From: an uncultured Candidatus Saccharibacteria bacterium | GTDB lineage: Bacteria; Patescibacteriota; Saccharimonadia; Saccharimonadales; Saccharimonadaceae | Assembly: GCA_938033695.1 (NCBI GenBank) | Contig: CALHKE010000016.1 | Span: 1-28,304 of the forward strand | Reading direction: 5' to 3' | Length of the DNA stretch: 28,304 nucleotides | In this document: positions 1 through 7,072 of the stretch, in pieces | How the letters are laid out: each line of letters begins with the position of its first letter | Position numbering within the stretch: the stretch's first letter is position 1 | The notes under the pieces: model-generated | What the model saw: the letters and a program-made list of their open reading frames with translations, nothing else | What the model was told of the DNA's origin: nothing | Databases searched by the model: none | Translations under genes and position numbers: made by a program

Positions 1-435
1 ATGACGGGAAATTCCGGTCCATATCTGCAATATTCGGCAGTGCGTGCGAAGAAAATTTTGGGTAAGATTTTCAGTGGTCGTATTAGTGGAGAATTAAATA
101 AGGTTGAATCGGAGGCTGAAGCTCTAATTTCAGAAAATGATTCGGCGGAAAAAGAAGCAAAATATCTCGCGGACATTTCGATTTATGAACGTAATTTGAT
201 GAAGAAATTGATTCAGTACCCAGATGTTTTGAAAGAAACTGTGCGAGAACTTTTGCCAAATAAAATTTGTACTTACCTGTATGAATTGGCGCAAGAATTT
301 AGTCGTTTTTATGAACACGTACAGGTGGCGGGTTCAGAATTTGAGCTAGAACGAGGCAAAATTATTTTGGTTTACCTAAAGATTTTGACTCACGGTTTGA
401 ATTTACTAGGAATTGAAGTGCCGGAGCAAATGTAA
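1..435 (+). CDS. argS: Arginyl-tRNA synthetase, C-terminal part (5' end outside window)
   Basis: This is the C-terminal 144 residues of a class I aminoacyl-tRNA synthetase that charges tRNA-Arg in the cytoplasm. The opening residues TGNSGPYLQYSAVRAKKIL match the conserved ArgS segment (G-N-x-x-P-Y-x-Q-Y-x-x-x-R) between the catalytic core and the DALR anticodon-binding domain. The rest is the helical DALR domain (ELAQEFSRFYEHV, then ILTHGLNLLGIEVPEQM). Ending on P-E-x-M after GLxLLGIE is typical of ArgS. The ATG at base 1 is almost certainly an internal methionine, because the family is about 550 residues long and the frame is open to the window edge. It overlaps orn by one base (TAATG), suggesting cotranscription. 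Confidence 0.93.
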   Translation: MTGNSGPYLQYSAVRAKKILGKIFSGRISGELNKVESEAEALISENDSAEKEAKYLADISIYERNLMKKLIQYPDVLKETVRELLPNKICTYLYELAQEFSRFYEHVQVAGSEFELERGKIILVYLKILTHGLNLLGIEVPEQM

Positions 436-965
436 TGCCAAAAAAAGCGAAATTACTTTGGATGGACCTGGAAATGACAGGTTTGGACCCAGAAAAAGAC
501 AAGATTTTGGAAGTGGCGGTGATTGCGACGGATTGGGAATTAAATCCGATGGCGCAAATGACCGCGACGGTAAAAGTTTCGGAAAAATTGATTAAAGAAC
601 GTATGGTGGGGGAGTTTTGGGAAAAACACGAAGAGACTTATCGAAAACTTTGTGAACAAAATAAGGCTGGACTTCCAGTGAATGAGGTGGAAGAAATGCT
701 ATTAAAATTCATCGATGATCATTTCGGCGAGGAAGTATATTTAGCAGGAAATTCAATTCACCAGGATAAAAGATTTATCGTGAAAGAGTGGCCAAAATTG
801 AACGAACGCTTGCATTATCGCATGCTCGATGTGTCAGCCTTTAAATTGTATTTCGAAAATGTGATGAAGAAAAAATTTACCAAAAGGGAAATGCATTTGG
901 CACTCGATGATATTTTGGGGTCGATTGAAGAATTAAAATATTACAGTAAATATATAAAGAAATAA
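435..965 (+). CDS. orn: Oligoribonuclease (DEDDh 3'-5' exoribonuclease)
   Basis: The product is 176 residues, the normal Orn size. Orn degrades 2-5 nt RNA oligomers and pGpG to mononucleotides in the cytoplasm. The DEDDh exonuclease signature is complete: D11 and E13 in WMDLEMTGLDP, D101 in AGNSIHQDKRF, and H144 with D149 in HLALDDI, followed by the Orn-typical SIEELKYYSKYI tail. The ATG overlaps the argS stop, and a GGAG at 422-425 can serve as ribosome binding site. Orn is best known from proteobacteria and actinobacteria, and the Orn-specific motifs separate it from general DnaQ-type exonucleases. Confidence 0.95.
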   Translation: MPKKAKLLWMDLEMTGLDPEKDKILEVAVIATDWELNPMAQMTATVKVSEKLIKERMVGEFWEKHEETYRKLCEQNKAGLPVNEVEEMLLKFIDDHFGEEVYLAGNSIHQDKRFIVKEWPKLNERLHYRMLDVSAFKLYFENVMKKKFTKREMHLALDDILGSIEELKYYSKYIKK

Positions 966-966
966 G

Positions 967-1299
967 ATGTTTGAGATAGAAAAAGTTAGCGGAATTGGTG
1001 AATATAAAAAAGAAAAATTTTTGGATATTCACGCGGATACGAAAAATCCGAATTTGGAAGAATATATTTATTTGGCGCCGAATGGAAAAGTTTTTTTGGT
1101 GGAAAGAAAAAATACTTTGGAAGTTAGATGTGATCGAAATCTTTCGAAGCTTCTAAAGGAAGAGTTTGAGTCGGTGATGACTTCGCGTTATTTCGGTGTG
1201 GGGGGAGTAGAAATAGTCTTAAGTGGCCAAGTGGAAGAAGATAAAATCGAAGACTTGGTACGATTAAGCTATAATTTGACGAAAGAGATGGCGGACTAA
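967..1299 (+). CDS. MmcQ/YjbR-like small protein
   Basis: A 110-residue protein of unknown exact role. The C-terminal half reads like the MmcQ/YjbR (DUF419) fold. It has a CDRNLSKLLKEEF helix, a MTSRYFGVGGVEI strand where the family has its conserved R-Y/H segment, and a final EDLVRLSYNLTKEM helix matching the family's L-I-x-x-S-Y-x-L-V ending. YjbR proteins are described as putative DNA-binding proteins with a CyaY-like fold; function here is not inferable. It starts one base after the orn stop with no clear Shine-Dalgarno, so translational coupling with orn is likely. A terminator follows at 1337. Confidence 0.55.
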   Translation: MFEIEKVSGIGEYKKEKFLDIHADTKNPNLEEYIYLAPNGKVFLVERKNTLEVRCDRNLSKLLKEEFESVMTSRYFGVGGVEIVLSGQVEEDKIEDLVRLSYNLTKEMAD

Positions 1300-1336
1300 A
1301 ATCCTAGAGTCCTAAAATAGATTGAAAAATATTTTG

Positions 1337-1365
1337 AAAATAGGTCGAGAGGCCTATTTTTATTT
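1337..1365 (+). terminator. Rho-independent terminator of the argS-orn operon
   Basis: AAAATAGGTC (1337-1346) pairs with GGCCTATTTT (1351-1360) around a 4-nt loop, allowing one G-T pair, and is followed by a T-rich tract. It lies 38 nt after the YjbR-like stop and just upstream of the mscL promoter. Confidence 0.8.
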
Positions 1366-1392
1366 GCGGGAAAAAGAAAAATCTCATATAAT
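1364..1392 (+). promoter_or_regulatory. mscL promoter, leaderless arrangement
   Basis: TTGCGG (1364-1369), 17-bp spacer, perfect TATAAT (1387-1392). The mscL ATG begins at 1399, six bases after the -10, so transcription should start at or next to the start codon. No Shine-Dalgarno is present. Confidence 0.8.
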
Positions 1393-1398
1393 GAGCCT

Positions 1399-1854
1399 AT
1401 GAAAAAAGAATTGAAAAAACTCAAGAAAAATGTCGAAAAAGTGAGTAAATCGAGCTTTGTGACAGAATTTAAGGAATTCATCAATCGTGGTAGTGTGCTC
1501 GACCTCGCAGTCGGTGTGATCATCGGTGGCGCCTTCCAAAAAATTATTTCATCATTAGTAAGCGATATCATTATGCCACTGGTCGGCTTAATCGCAGGTG
1601 GAGTAGATTTTCGCAATTTGGAAATTACCATCCCAAATCTATTCGGTCAAGATTCCGCAGCTCACATTCGTTATGGGAACTTCCTGCAAAATATGGTAGA
1701 TTTCTTGATCATTGCATTCTGTGTGTTCTTAATCATTAAAATCATGAACAAGTTTATCGGTAAATTCAAGAAGGAACAGGAAGAGAAGGCTGAACCAACC
1801 ACTGATGAACAAATTCTTGAAGTCTTGAAAGATATTCGCAAACATCAGAAATAA
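1399..1854 (+). CDS. mscL: Large-conductance mechanosensitive channel
   Basis: 151 residues, close to the usual MscL length of about 135-150. MscL forms a homopentameric pore in the cytoplasmic membrane that opens under membrane tension to release osmolytes. The N-terminal amphipathic helix and TM1 carry the hallmark FKEFINRGSVLDLAVGVIIGGAF, followed by IISSLVSDIIMPLVGLI. TM2 is VDFLIIAFCVFLIIKIMNKF, followed by a charged C-terminal helix. The gene is monocistronic, with its own consensus promoter and a terminator on either side. The long polar N-terminal extension (about 20 Lys-rich residues) before the conserved helix is slightly unusual. Confidence 0.97.
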   Translation: MKKELKKLKKNVEKVSKSSFVTEFKEFINRGSVLDLAVGVIIGGAFQKIISSLVSDIIMPLVGLIAGGVDFRNLEITIPNLFGQDSAAHIRYGNFLQNMVDFLIIAFCVFLIIKIMNKFIGKFKKEQEEKAEPTTDEQILEVLKDIRKHQK

Positions 1855-1862
1855 GTTTAGAA

Positions 1863-1892
1863 AAAATAGGTCGCGAGGAGCGACTTATTTTT
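1863..1892. terminator. Bidirectional terminator between mscL and the convergent gene
   Basis: AATAGGTCGC (1865-1874) pairs with GCGACTTATT (1880-1889) around a GAGGA loop, with one G-T pair. A-tract on the left and T-tract on the right make it usable from both strands, serving mscL (+) and the 1942-2604 gene (-). Its sequence resembles the terminator at 1337. Confidence 0.8.
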
Positions 1893-1941
1893 ATGCCGTG
1901 ATTTTAAAGTATTTGATACGGTTTTTTGAGAAGAATATTTT

Positions 1942-2604
1942 TTAGATGGCGGAAGATTTAAAATTTTCGTATTGGGACTTAATATTTTCGAGATTTTTTA
2001 CACGCTCGACGGTATTTGCTTTGACTTTTTGATTGGTGGTGCGAGTTTCGGCTTCGGTTTGATAATTGATCAAATAGGCAAGAAGTAGAGGGAATTCACG
2101 TAAGGCGAAGCGGTCGAGGCGAGCGGAGATGCGACCATTTTCGAATTGTTCAGCGATTTTGGCGACGGTTTCTTTTTGAGTAGTAGCGAGATTAGATTCG
2201 TCATAAGTGGATTCTAATTCAGGAATACCAAATTCGGAGTTTAGAAGATTTTTTTCATTTAATTCAAGTTCGGCAAGCACGGCTTGAAGCGAGGCGGTAA
2301 TACCGCGAACGTCAGAGGATTGCATGTAGTCCTTGTATTTGTCGATAAGTTCCTCGTTCATATATTTGGCAAGATAGAAGCTCGAAACTAAATTATCGCG
2401 ATCACGGTTTTCGACAATTTTTTTGGTGCCAGAAAAAACACTAAAAAGAATCAAGATGAAAATAGCCCCGAGAGCGATAGAAATATTGCGCAGGGTAAGA
2501 AAAGGGATGATTTTATCGAAAAAACCAAAAGGAGAACTCTTTTTGCCTGAATTCGGCTTGGAAGAATTAGAGGCGATTTGTTGAAGATAAGCCATATTGT
2601 CCAT
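1942..2604 (-). CDS. Single-TM membrane protein of unknown function
   Basis: 220 residues, family not recognised. Residues 1-35 are polar and S/K/P-rich, and one hydrophobic segment (about residues 38-58, ISIALGAIFILILFSVFSG) should cross the membrane. The remaining 160 residues are mostly helical and charged, with a likely outside location. No Cys, no lipobox and no enzyme motif is seen. It is the only - strand protein gene I support here, divergent from dnaG and convergent with mscL. A TATAAT on the - strand six bases before the ATG implies a leaderless transcript. Its regular promoter and terminator indicate a real gene. Confidence 0.75.
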   Translation of the reverse strand: MDNMAYLQQIASNSSKPNSGKKSSPFGFFDKIIPFLTLRNISIALGAIFILILFSVFSGTKKIVENRDRDNLVSSFYLAKYMNEELIDKYKDYMQSSDVRGITASLQAVLAELELNEKNLLNSEFGIPELESTYDESNLATTQKETVAKIAEQFENGRISARLDRFALREFPLLLAYLINYQTEAETRTTNQKVKANTVERVKNLENIKSQYENFKSSAI

Positions 2605-2610
2605 GCTTTA

Positions 2611-2636
2611 ATTATAGCATAGAGGTTTGTTATAAT
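2611..2636. promoter_or_regulatory. Overlapping divergent promoters (2604 gene and dnaG)
   Basis: On the - strand an extended -10 (TGC-TATAAT, hexamer at 2611-2616) lies six bases before the start at 2604. On the + strand another extended -10 (TGT-TATAAT, hexamer at 2631-2636) lies six bases before the dnaG ATG at 2643. The hexamers are 14 bp apart, so the -35 zone of each promoter falls on the -10 of the other. Neither has a good -35. Confidence 0.75.
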
Positions 2637-2642
2637 TGAGTT

Positions 2643-4256
2643 ATGCAAGATGCGAAGGAGGAAATTCGAGCCAGGTTGCCGATCGAAGATGTGGTATCGG
2701 AATATATTGAGCTGAAGCGAAGTGGTGCGACTTTGAAGGGGCATTCACCTTGGGGTGTGGATAAAACACCTTCCTTTATGGTGTCACCGGATAAGGGGAT
2801 TTGGCATGATTTTTCAGCCAATAAAGGTGGGGATATTTTCTCATTTGTGATGGAGGTAGAGGGGATTAGTTTTCCGGAAGCTTTGGAAAAATTAGCGGCG
2901 AAAGCGGGGGTGGAGCTAAAAAAATATTCGAACGGAGATATGCAAGTATCCCGTACAAAGATGAAAATGCGAGAGATTTTGGAACTCGCCACGAAATTCT
3001 ATCAGGCGTGCTTAGTGAAAAATGAAAAAATTCGAGATTACGCGTTTTATCAGAGAAACTTGGATCGTAATTCAATCTTGAATTTTCGGATTGGTTATGC
3101 GCCGAGCGGGAAAGATTTTTTGGTAAATTTTTTGAAAAAACGTGGCTACAAAGAAGCAGAGATTAAAGAAGCGGGTCTGATGAATCGATTCGGTGGAGAT
3201 TTTTTCCGTGGTAGGATGATGATTCCGTTTATCGATGCAAGTTCCGATAATGTGATTGGTTTTACGGGGCGAATTACGGAAGCCGGTGAGCCAAAATATT
3301 TGAACACTTCGGAAACTTTGCTGTTTAATAAGGGTCGATTTATTTTTGGCTTGAATTTAGCAAAAAAAGCAATCAGGGAAAATGGTTTTTGTGTGATCGT
3401 GGAAGGAAATATGGATGTGATTTCGTCGCATCAGGCAGGGGTACAGGAGGCGGTGGCGACTTCGGGTACAGCAATGACGGAAAATCATTTGAAGATTTTA
3501 TCGCGATTAACTTCAGATATTCGTTTGGCCTATGATGGCGATGCAGCGGGTGTAGCAGCGACGGAGCGCGCGATTTTGATGGCAAGTAAATTAGGGATTT
3601 CTTTGTCGGTGGTATCGGATTATGGTAAGGCGAAAGATCCGGATGAATTAATTCGTTCGGCGCCAGAAAAGTGGCGAGAATGTGTGATGAAACCAGTGCC
3701 AGCGATTGACTGGGTGTTAGGAAAATATGAAATTCGATACAATTTGCGTACCGGAATGGGGAAGAAGCAATATTCGGATCTGGCAATGAAATTAATTGTG
3801 GAGATTCAGGATCCGGTGGAGCGCAAACATTATGAGCAGATGGTGGCGCGAAAATTGGAAGTGACGGTGGAGGACCTGAAAGAGAAAAAGGTGCAAGTGG
3901 AAACTGTGAGGCTTAAGCCAGTGAAAGAGACGAACGAGGCGGCAAGCCCGAGTATTTTGAAGGTGCTAGAAAATGATTTACTGGCGATTTTGGTTTACGG
4001 TGGAACGGCAGGAGCGGAAATCGATTTGGAGATTCCGACCGATGAGGTGAAATTGGAAGAATTGTCACTGATTTTTGAGGAAAAATTTGCGAAAAAGAGT
4101 GAGGCGGAACTTTCGAAATTAAGTCAGGAACTGCGTCAACGTTATGAGGTAGAACGTAATAAAGAGAAAAAGAAACAATTGATTTTAGAGCTTGAATCTT
4201 GTGAAGACGAAGAGCGAATGACGGAAATTTTGAAGGAAATTGAACGGTTAGGATAG
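2643..4256 (+). CDS. dnaG: DNA primase DnaG, zinc-finger ligands lost
   Basis: 537 residues. DnaG synthesises RNA primers at the replication fork with the replicative helicase. The N-terminal CHC2 domain (about 1-95) has the fold's landmarks (KTPSF at 41-45, GGD at 62-64), but S35, G38, D56 and A59 sit where zinc ligands C, H, C, C are expected, so no zinc site is visible. The TOPRIM catalytic core is intact: E254-G-N-M-D258 and D298-G-D-A-A-G303, with the RMMIPF and KYLNT segments of the primase core. The C-terminal region (about 340-537) is divergent and helical, where the helicase-binding domain would be. Start chosen from the TATAAT six bases upstream. Confidence 0.95.
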   Translation: MQDAKEEIRARLPIEDVVSEYIELKRSGATLKGHSPWGVDKTPSFMVSPDKGIWHDFSANKGGDIFSFVMEVEGISFPEALEKLAAKAGVELKKYSNGDMQVSRTKMKMREILELATKFYQACLVKNEKIRDYAFYQRNLDRNSILNFRIGYAPSGKDFLVNFLKKRGYKEAEIKEAGLMNRFGGDFFRGRMMIPFIDASSDNVIGFTGRITEAGEPKYLNTSETLLFNKGRFIFGLNLAKKAIRENGFCVIVEGNMDVISSHQAGVQEAVATSGTAMTENHLKILSRLTSDIRLAYDGDAAGVAATERAILMASKLGISLSVVSDYGKAKDPDELIRSAPEKWRECVMKPVPAIDWVLGKYEIRYNLRTGMGKKQYSDLAMKLIVEIQDPVERKHYEQMVARKLEVTVEDLKEKKVQVETVRLKPVKETNEAASPSILKVLENDLLAILVYGGTAGAEIDLEIPTDEVKLEELSLIFEEKFAKKSEAELSKLSQELRQRYEVERNKEKKKQLILELESCEDEERMTEILKEIERLG

Positions 4257-4311
4257 TGAAAATTTGAGGGAACAATTTTGAATTTAAGTGTTAGTTTTTG
4301 GGACTGGCTGG

Positions 4312-4346
4312 TTGATTAAGATTAAAATAAGCGTTATACTTAATCT
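4312..4346 (+). promoter_or_regulatory. Promoter of the 4369 gene with overlapping inverted repeat
   Basis: TTGATT (4312-4317), 17-bp spacer, TATACT (4335-4340). An inverted repeat AGATTAA (4319-4325) / TTAATCT (4340-4346) brackets the -10 element, which would suit a repressor operator. An 11-nt direct repeat, AATTTGAGGGA, occurs at 4261-4271 and 4347-4357. The leader to the ATG at 4369 is about 20 nt, so this one is not leaderless. Confidence 0.55.
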
Positions 4347-4368
4347 AATTTGAGGGACTAAAATAACA

Positions 4369-5925
4369 ATGAATCCAAATAAATTAGGTACTGCGGCTCC
4401 AGGAGGTGGGGCGGAAAAAACTGGTAACTTTACAGCGGAGCAAAATCCGGTGAAGAATTTTGGGGTAGAAAAAAATTCAGAAAAGCCAAAAACTGGGGCG
4501 GAAATTTTTGAACTGAAGATGCATCAGATTGCGGATCGTCGCGATATGATTGAGCAGATGAAGTTGGATGGAAAACTTGGTTTTGATGATTATAAAACTA
4601 AGAAACAGGCACTGGATTTAGTCGAAACTAAATTGACGAAGCTTTATAATATTTATGAAAATCGTGAGGTGAACGAGGCGGAGCGTGAGAAAGAACTGGA
4701 GATTCAAAATCGTCACCTCGAAGAGAGTAAAGATTCTTTAAGAAAGCTTAGCCAAGACAAAGAACTGCCACGAGGCGAAAAAATGAAGCTGATGGAGAAT
4801 TTTTCGCAGCGCTTAGTCGAGAGTTCCGATAAAATAGAAGAAATTAAGAAGGCTCGGGAAATGGATGAGCGAGTCTACCAGTTATTTGGTGGTAAGTCGG
4901 GCGAAGTGGCGGCGAAGACCGAGACTGAAGAAAAGACTGAGGGGAAGACTGAAAAAGAAATCGAGGGAAAAACCGAAGATAAGTCCGAGGAAAATACCGA
5001 GGAAAAGATCGAAAATAAAACTGAGAGTCAGACTGAAGAGAAAACTGAAGAGTCGACTGATAAATCTAAAGCTTCAGAGAAAAAACCGGCCAGTACTTTC
5101 TCTTGGACTGGTGGCGTGGGTGGACCGATGTTTTATTCTGGGGCGAGCGCTCCGACGGTAAAGGTGAATAAGACAGTTGAGGGTGGCACGACCGGAAATG
5201 GTACACCCGAAAATAGTAAGGCTGGTGGTAAGTCAGGGGAAGGTTCGGCATCGGGGTCTGCTGAGTCGACTGGTGCTAAAACTGAAACTTTAAACGTGAC
5301 GCAAAAAGAGGTATTGAAGCAAGCAGAAGAGAAATTTTTCCAAGAGAATCTAAAAACGCTCGGTGGAGCAATGGCGGCGAATGGTTATAAAGAAATGGAT
5401 AATCGAAACTTCTTGATGCCACTTAAAAAGCTAGAAGCGAACGACCCAGATCTTGCGTCTTTTGATGAACGAAATAAGTTGCACAATGAATCAATTGAGA
5501 AGATGAAGGCTTTTGAGAAAAAGTTTGATTTGGACCAAATTAAACTTGATGTCGGACGTGCGGTTTATACTGGAAATGTGGCAAAAGAATTTGGTATTGG
5601 ACTTTATCGTATCGATGTTTCGAGGAATGAACTACAGAAAATCATTGATAGTAAGAGAAGTAGCGAGGAAGAGAAACAAAAAGCCATGAAAGAATTGGAA
5701 ATGCTCGACCAGGTAAAGGAAGGCTTCTTAGAAAATATTGGCTCGCACGTGGGTGAAAAATATTCCAATGAGGAAATCGCTTCGGTGCCAGAGAGTGAAA
5801 GGAAGAATGCGAATAGGTACCTTTTCCTTAAGAAGGTTAAAGGAGAAATGAGAAATCCGTATAATATAGCCCTAACTCATGCACGTATGGCATTAAGTAA
5901 GGCTAGTAAAATATTGAAAAAATAA
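4369..5925 (+). CDS. Cytoplasmic coiled-coil protein with tetrapeptide repeat, unknown function
   Basis: 518 residues, not recognised. No signal peptide or membrane segment is visible, so it is probably cytoplasmic. Residues 45-170 are strongly charged and helical, likely coiled coil. Residues 185-232 are twelve copies of a four-residue unit of the form K-T-E-x. Residues 240-305 are a flexible G/S/T-rich linker with one aromatic patch (TFSWTGGVGGPMFYSG). Residues 307-518 form a second helical domain with no Cys. It lies between dnaG and the primary sigma gene and has its own promoter. The architecture suggests a scaffold or structural protein, but that is only inference. Confidence 0.7.
   Translation: MNPNKLGTAAPGGGAEKTGNFTAEQNPVKNFGVEKNSEKPKTGAEIFELKMHQIADRRDMIEQMKLDGKLGFDDYKTKKQALDLVETKLTKLYNIYENREVNEAEREKELEIQNRHLEESKDSLRKLSQDKELPRGEKMKLMENFSQRLVESSDKIEEIKKAREMDERVYQLFGGKSGEVAAKTETEEKTEGKTEKEIEGKTEDKSEENTEEKIENKTESQTEEKTEESTDKSKASEKKPASTFSWTGGVGGPMFYSGASAPTVKVNKTVEGGTTGNGTPENSKAGGKSGEGSASGSAESTGAKTETLNVTQKEVLKQAEEKFFQENLKTLGGAMAANGYKEMDNRNFLMPLKKLEANDPDLASFDERNKLHNESIEKMKAFEKKFDLDQIKLDVGRAVYTGNVAKEFGIGLYRIDVSRNELQKIIDSKRSSEEEKQKAMKELEMLDQVKEGFLENIGSHVGEKYSNEEIASVPESERKNANRYLFLKKVKGEMRNPYNIALTHARMALSKASKILKK
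4921..5064 (+). repeat. 12-nt tandem repeat, 12 units, in-frame
   Basis: Twelve consecutive 12-nt units related to AAGACTGAAGAA, without interruption, encode the tetrads ETEE, KTEG, KTEK, EIEG, KTED, KSEE, NTEE, KIEN, KTES, QTEE, KTEE and STDK. Because the unit is a multiple of three, gain or loss of units keeps the frame. Confidence 0.9.
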
Positions 5926-5961
5926 AGAAAGGGGTAGAAACAGAAAATCAAGGGAGAGATT

Positions 5962-5990
5962 TTGACGTGTTTGATTTTTTGTGATATAAA
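5962..5990 (+). promoter_or_regulatory. rpoD promoter, leaderless arrangement
   Basis: TTGACG (5962-5967), 17-bp spacer, TATAAA (5985-5990) preceded by TGA as an extended -10. The ATG is at 5999, eight bases after the hexamer. Confidence 0.8.
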
Positions 5991-5998
5991 TTGGTGCA

Positions 5999-7003
5999 AT
6001 GGGAAAAAATGTCGTGGAAAAAGATAAGAACAAGATTAATGAGGAAGAAGAGCTCCTCAACTCCTTTAGCTTGGACGGTGCGCCAGAGCCAGAATATGAT
6101 GATTTAGTTTCGGAAGATGACTTGACGGATGAAGATCTCGAGATTACGGCAGAGAACGTAGATCAGTTCGCTGATGACTCGGTGCGTTTATATTTGCGTG
6201 AAATTGGTAAGATTCCACTACTTTCGAATGAGGAAGAAGTAGATTTGGCCTATCGTATCGTGAAGGGTGAGAAAAAAGCCAAGGATAAGATGGTGGAAGC
6301 CAATATGCGTCTAGTAGTCTCGATTGCAAAACGCTACTCTGGTAGAGGTCTAGATTTTCTAGATTTAATCCAAGAGGGAAATACTGGCCTTTTGCGTGCA
6401 GTAGAGAAGTTTGATCCGGATAAGGGTTTCAAGTTTTCGACTTATGCAACTTGGTGGATTCGTCAGGCGATTACTCGTGCAATTGCGGATCAGGCAAGAA
6501 CGATTCGTATTCCAGTGCACATGGTAGAAACGATTAATAAGGTGCTTCGTGCGACACGTAAATTGACTAATGAACTTAATCGTGAACCGACCGTGGAAGA
6601 AATTGCCAAAGAAATGGGCATGGAGCCAGAAAAAGTCGACTATGTGATGAAGATTAAGCAGGATATTGCTTCACTCGATGCGACGGTGGGTCGCGATGGT
6701 GACGACGAAGATTCGGTGCTGGGTGATTTTATCGAAGATGAAGGTCGCGTTTCGCCGGAAGATGCAGCAGCCGCACAGATGTTGAAGGAGCAAATTGCGG
6801 AAATTCTTTCCAGTCTTTCGGAACGTGAACAAAAAGTAGTGAAGCTACGCTTTGGGATCGGTGGTGGACGTCCACATACTTTGGAAGAAGTGGGTGCGGA
6901 ATTCTCGGTAACCCGTGAGCGTATTCGCCAAATTGAAGCGAAGGCGTTGTCGAAACTTCGTAAACACAAAGATACGAAAAAACTTCACGAATATTTACAC
7001 TAA
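5999..7003 (+). CDS. rpoD: Primary RNA polymerase sigma factor (sigma-70)
   Basis: 334 residues. It directs core RNA polymerase to -35/-10 promoters. After an acidic N-terminal tail (1-55) in place of a full region 1.1, region 1.2 is DSVRLYLREIGKIPLLS. Region 2 contains ANMRLVVSIAKRY, LDFLDLIQEGNTGLLRAVEKFD and the -10-reading segment FSTYATWWIRQAITRAI. Region 3 begins at RTIRIPVHM. Region 4 ends with the -35-reading helix VTRERIRQIEAKALSKLR. It is a short housekeeping sigma without the non-conserved insert of E. coli RpoD. Start chosen from the consensus promoter directly upstream. Intact regions 2.4 and 4.2 agree with the TTGACA/TATAAT-type promoters seen throughout the window. Confidence 0.96.
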   Translation: MGKNVVEKDKNKINEEEELLNSFSLDGAPEPEYDDLVSEDDLTDEDLEITAENVDQFADDSVRLYLREIGKIPLLSNEEEVDLAYRIVKGEKKAKDKMVEANMRLVVSIAKRYSGRGLDFLDLIQEGNTGLLRAVEKFDPDKGFKFSTYATWWIRQAITRAIADQARTIRIPVHMVETINKVLRATRKLTNELNREPTVEEIAKEMGMEPEKVDYVMKIKQDIASLDATVGRDGDDEDSVLGDFIEDEGRVSPEDAAAAQMLKEQIAEILSSLSEREQKVVKLRFGIGGGRPHTLEEVGAEFSVTRERIRQIEAKALSKLRKHKDTKKLHEYLH

Positions 7004-7016
7004 AATAGGGGAGCGG

Positions 7017-7050
7017 GTGATTTTCGGGCGGGAAACTGTGCGAAAATCAC
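7017..7050. other. Perfect 10-bp inverted repeat between rpoD and the 7073 gene
   Basis: GTGATTTTCG (7017-7026) and CGAAAATCAC (7041-7050) are exact reverse complements around a 14-nt loop. No T-tract follows, so it is a poor intrinsic terminator. Its right arm overlaps the -35 zone of the downstream promoter, so it may be an operator. Confidence 0.6.
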
Positions 7051-7059
7051 AAGATACGC

Positions 7060-7065
7060 TATAAT
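7060..7065 (+). promoter_or_regulatory. -10 element of the 7073 gene, leaderless arrangement
   Basis: Perfect TATAAT ending seven bases before the ATG at 7073. No convincing -35; the expected position (about 7037-7042) overlaps the inverted repeat. Confidence 0.7.
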
Positions 7066-7072
7066 AAAAGTA

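Noticed and set aside
3373..3786. 137-codon ORF antisense to dnaG
   Set aside because: Lies wholly over conserved TOPRIM sequence, has a Pro/Ser-rich composition typical of antisense frames here and no start signals.
4865..5161. Arg/Lys-rich ORF inside the coiled-coil gene
   Set aside because: Alternative-frame reading of the 12-nt repeat; basic composition follows from the repeat.
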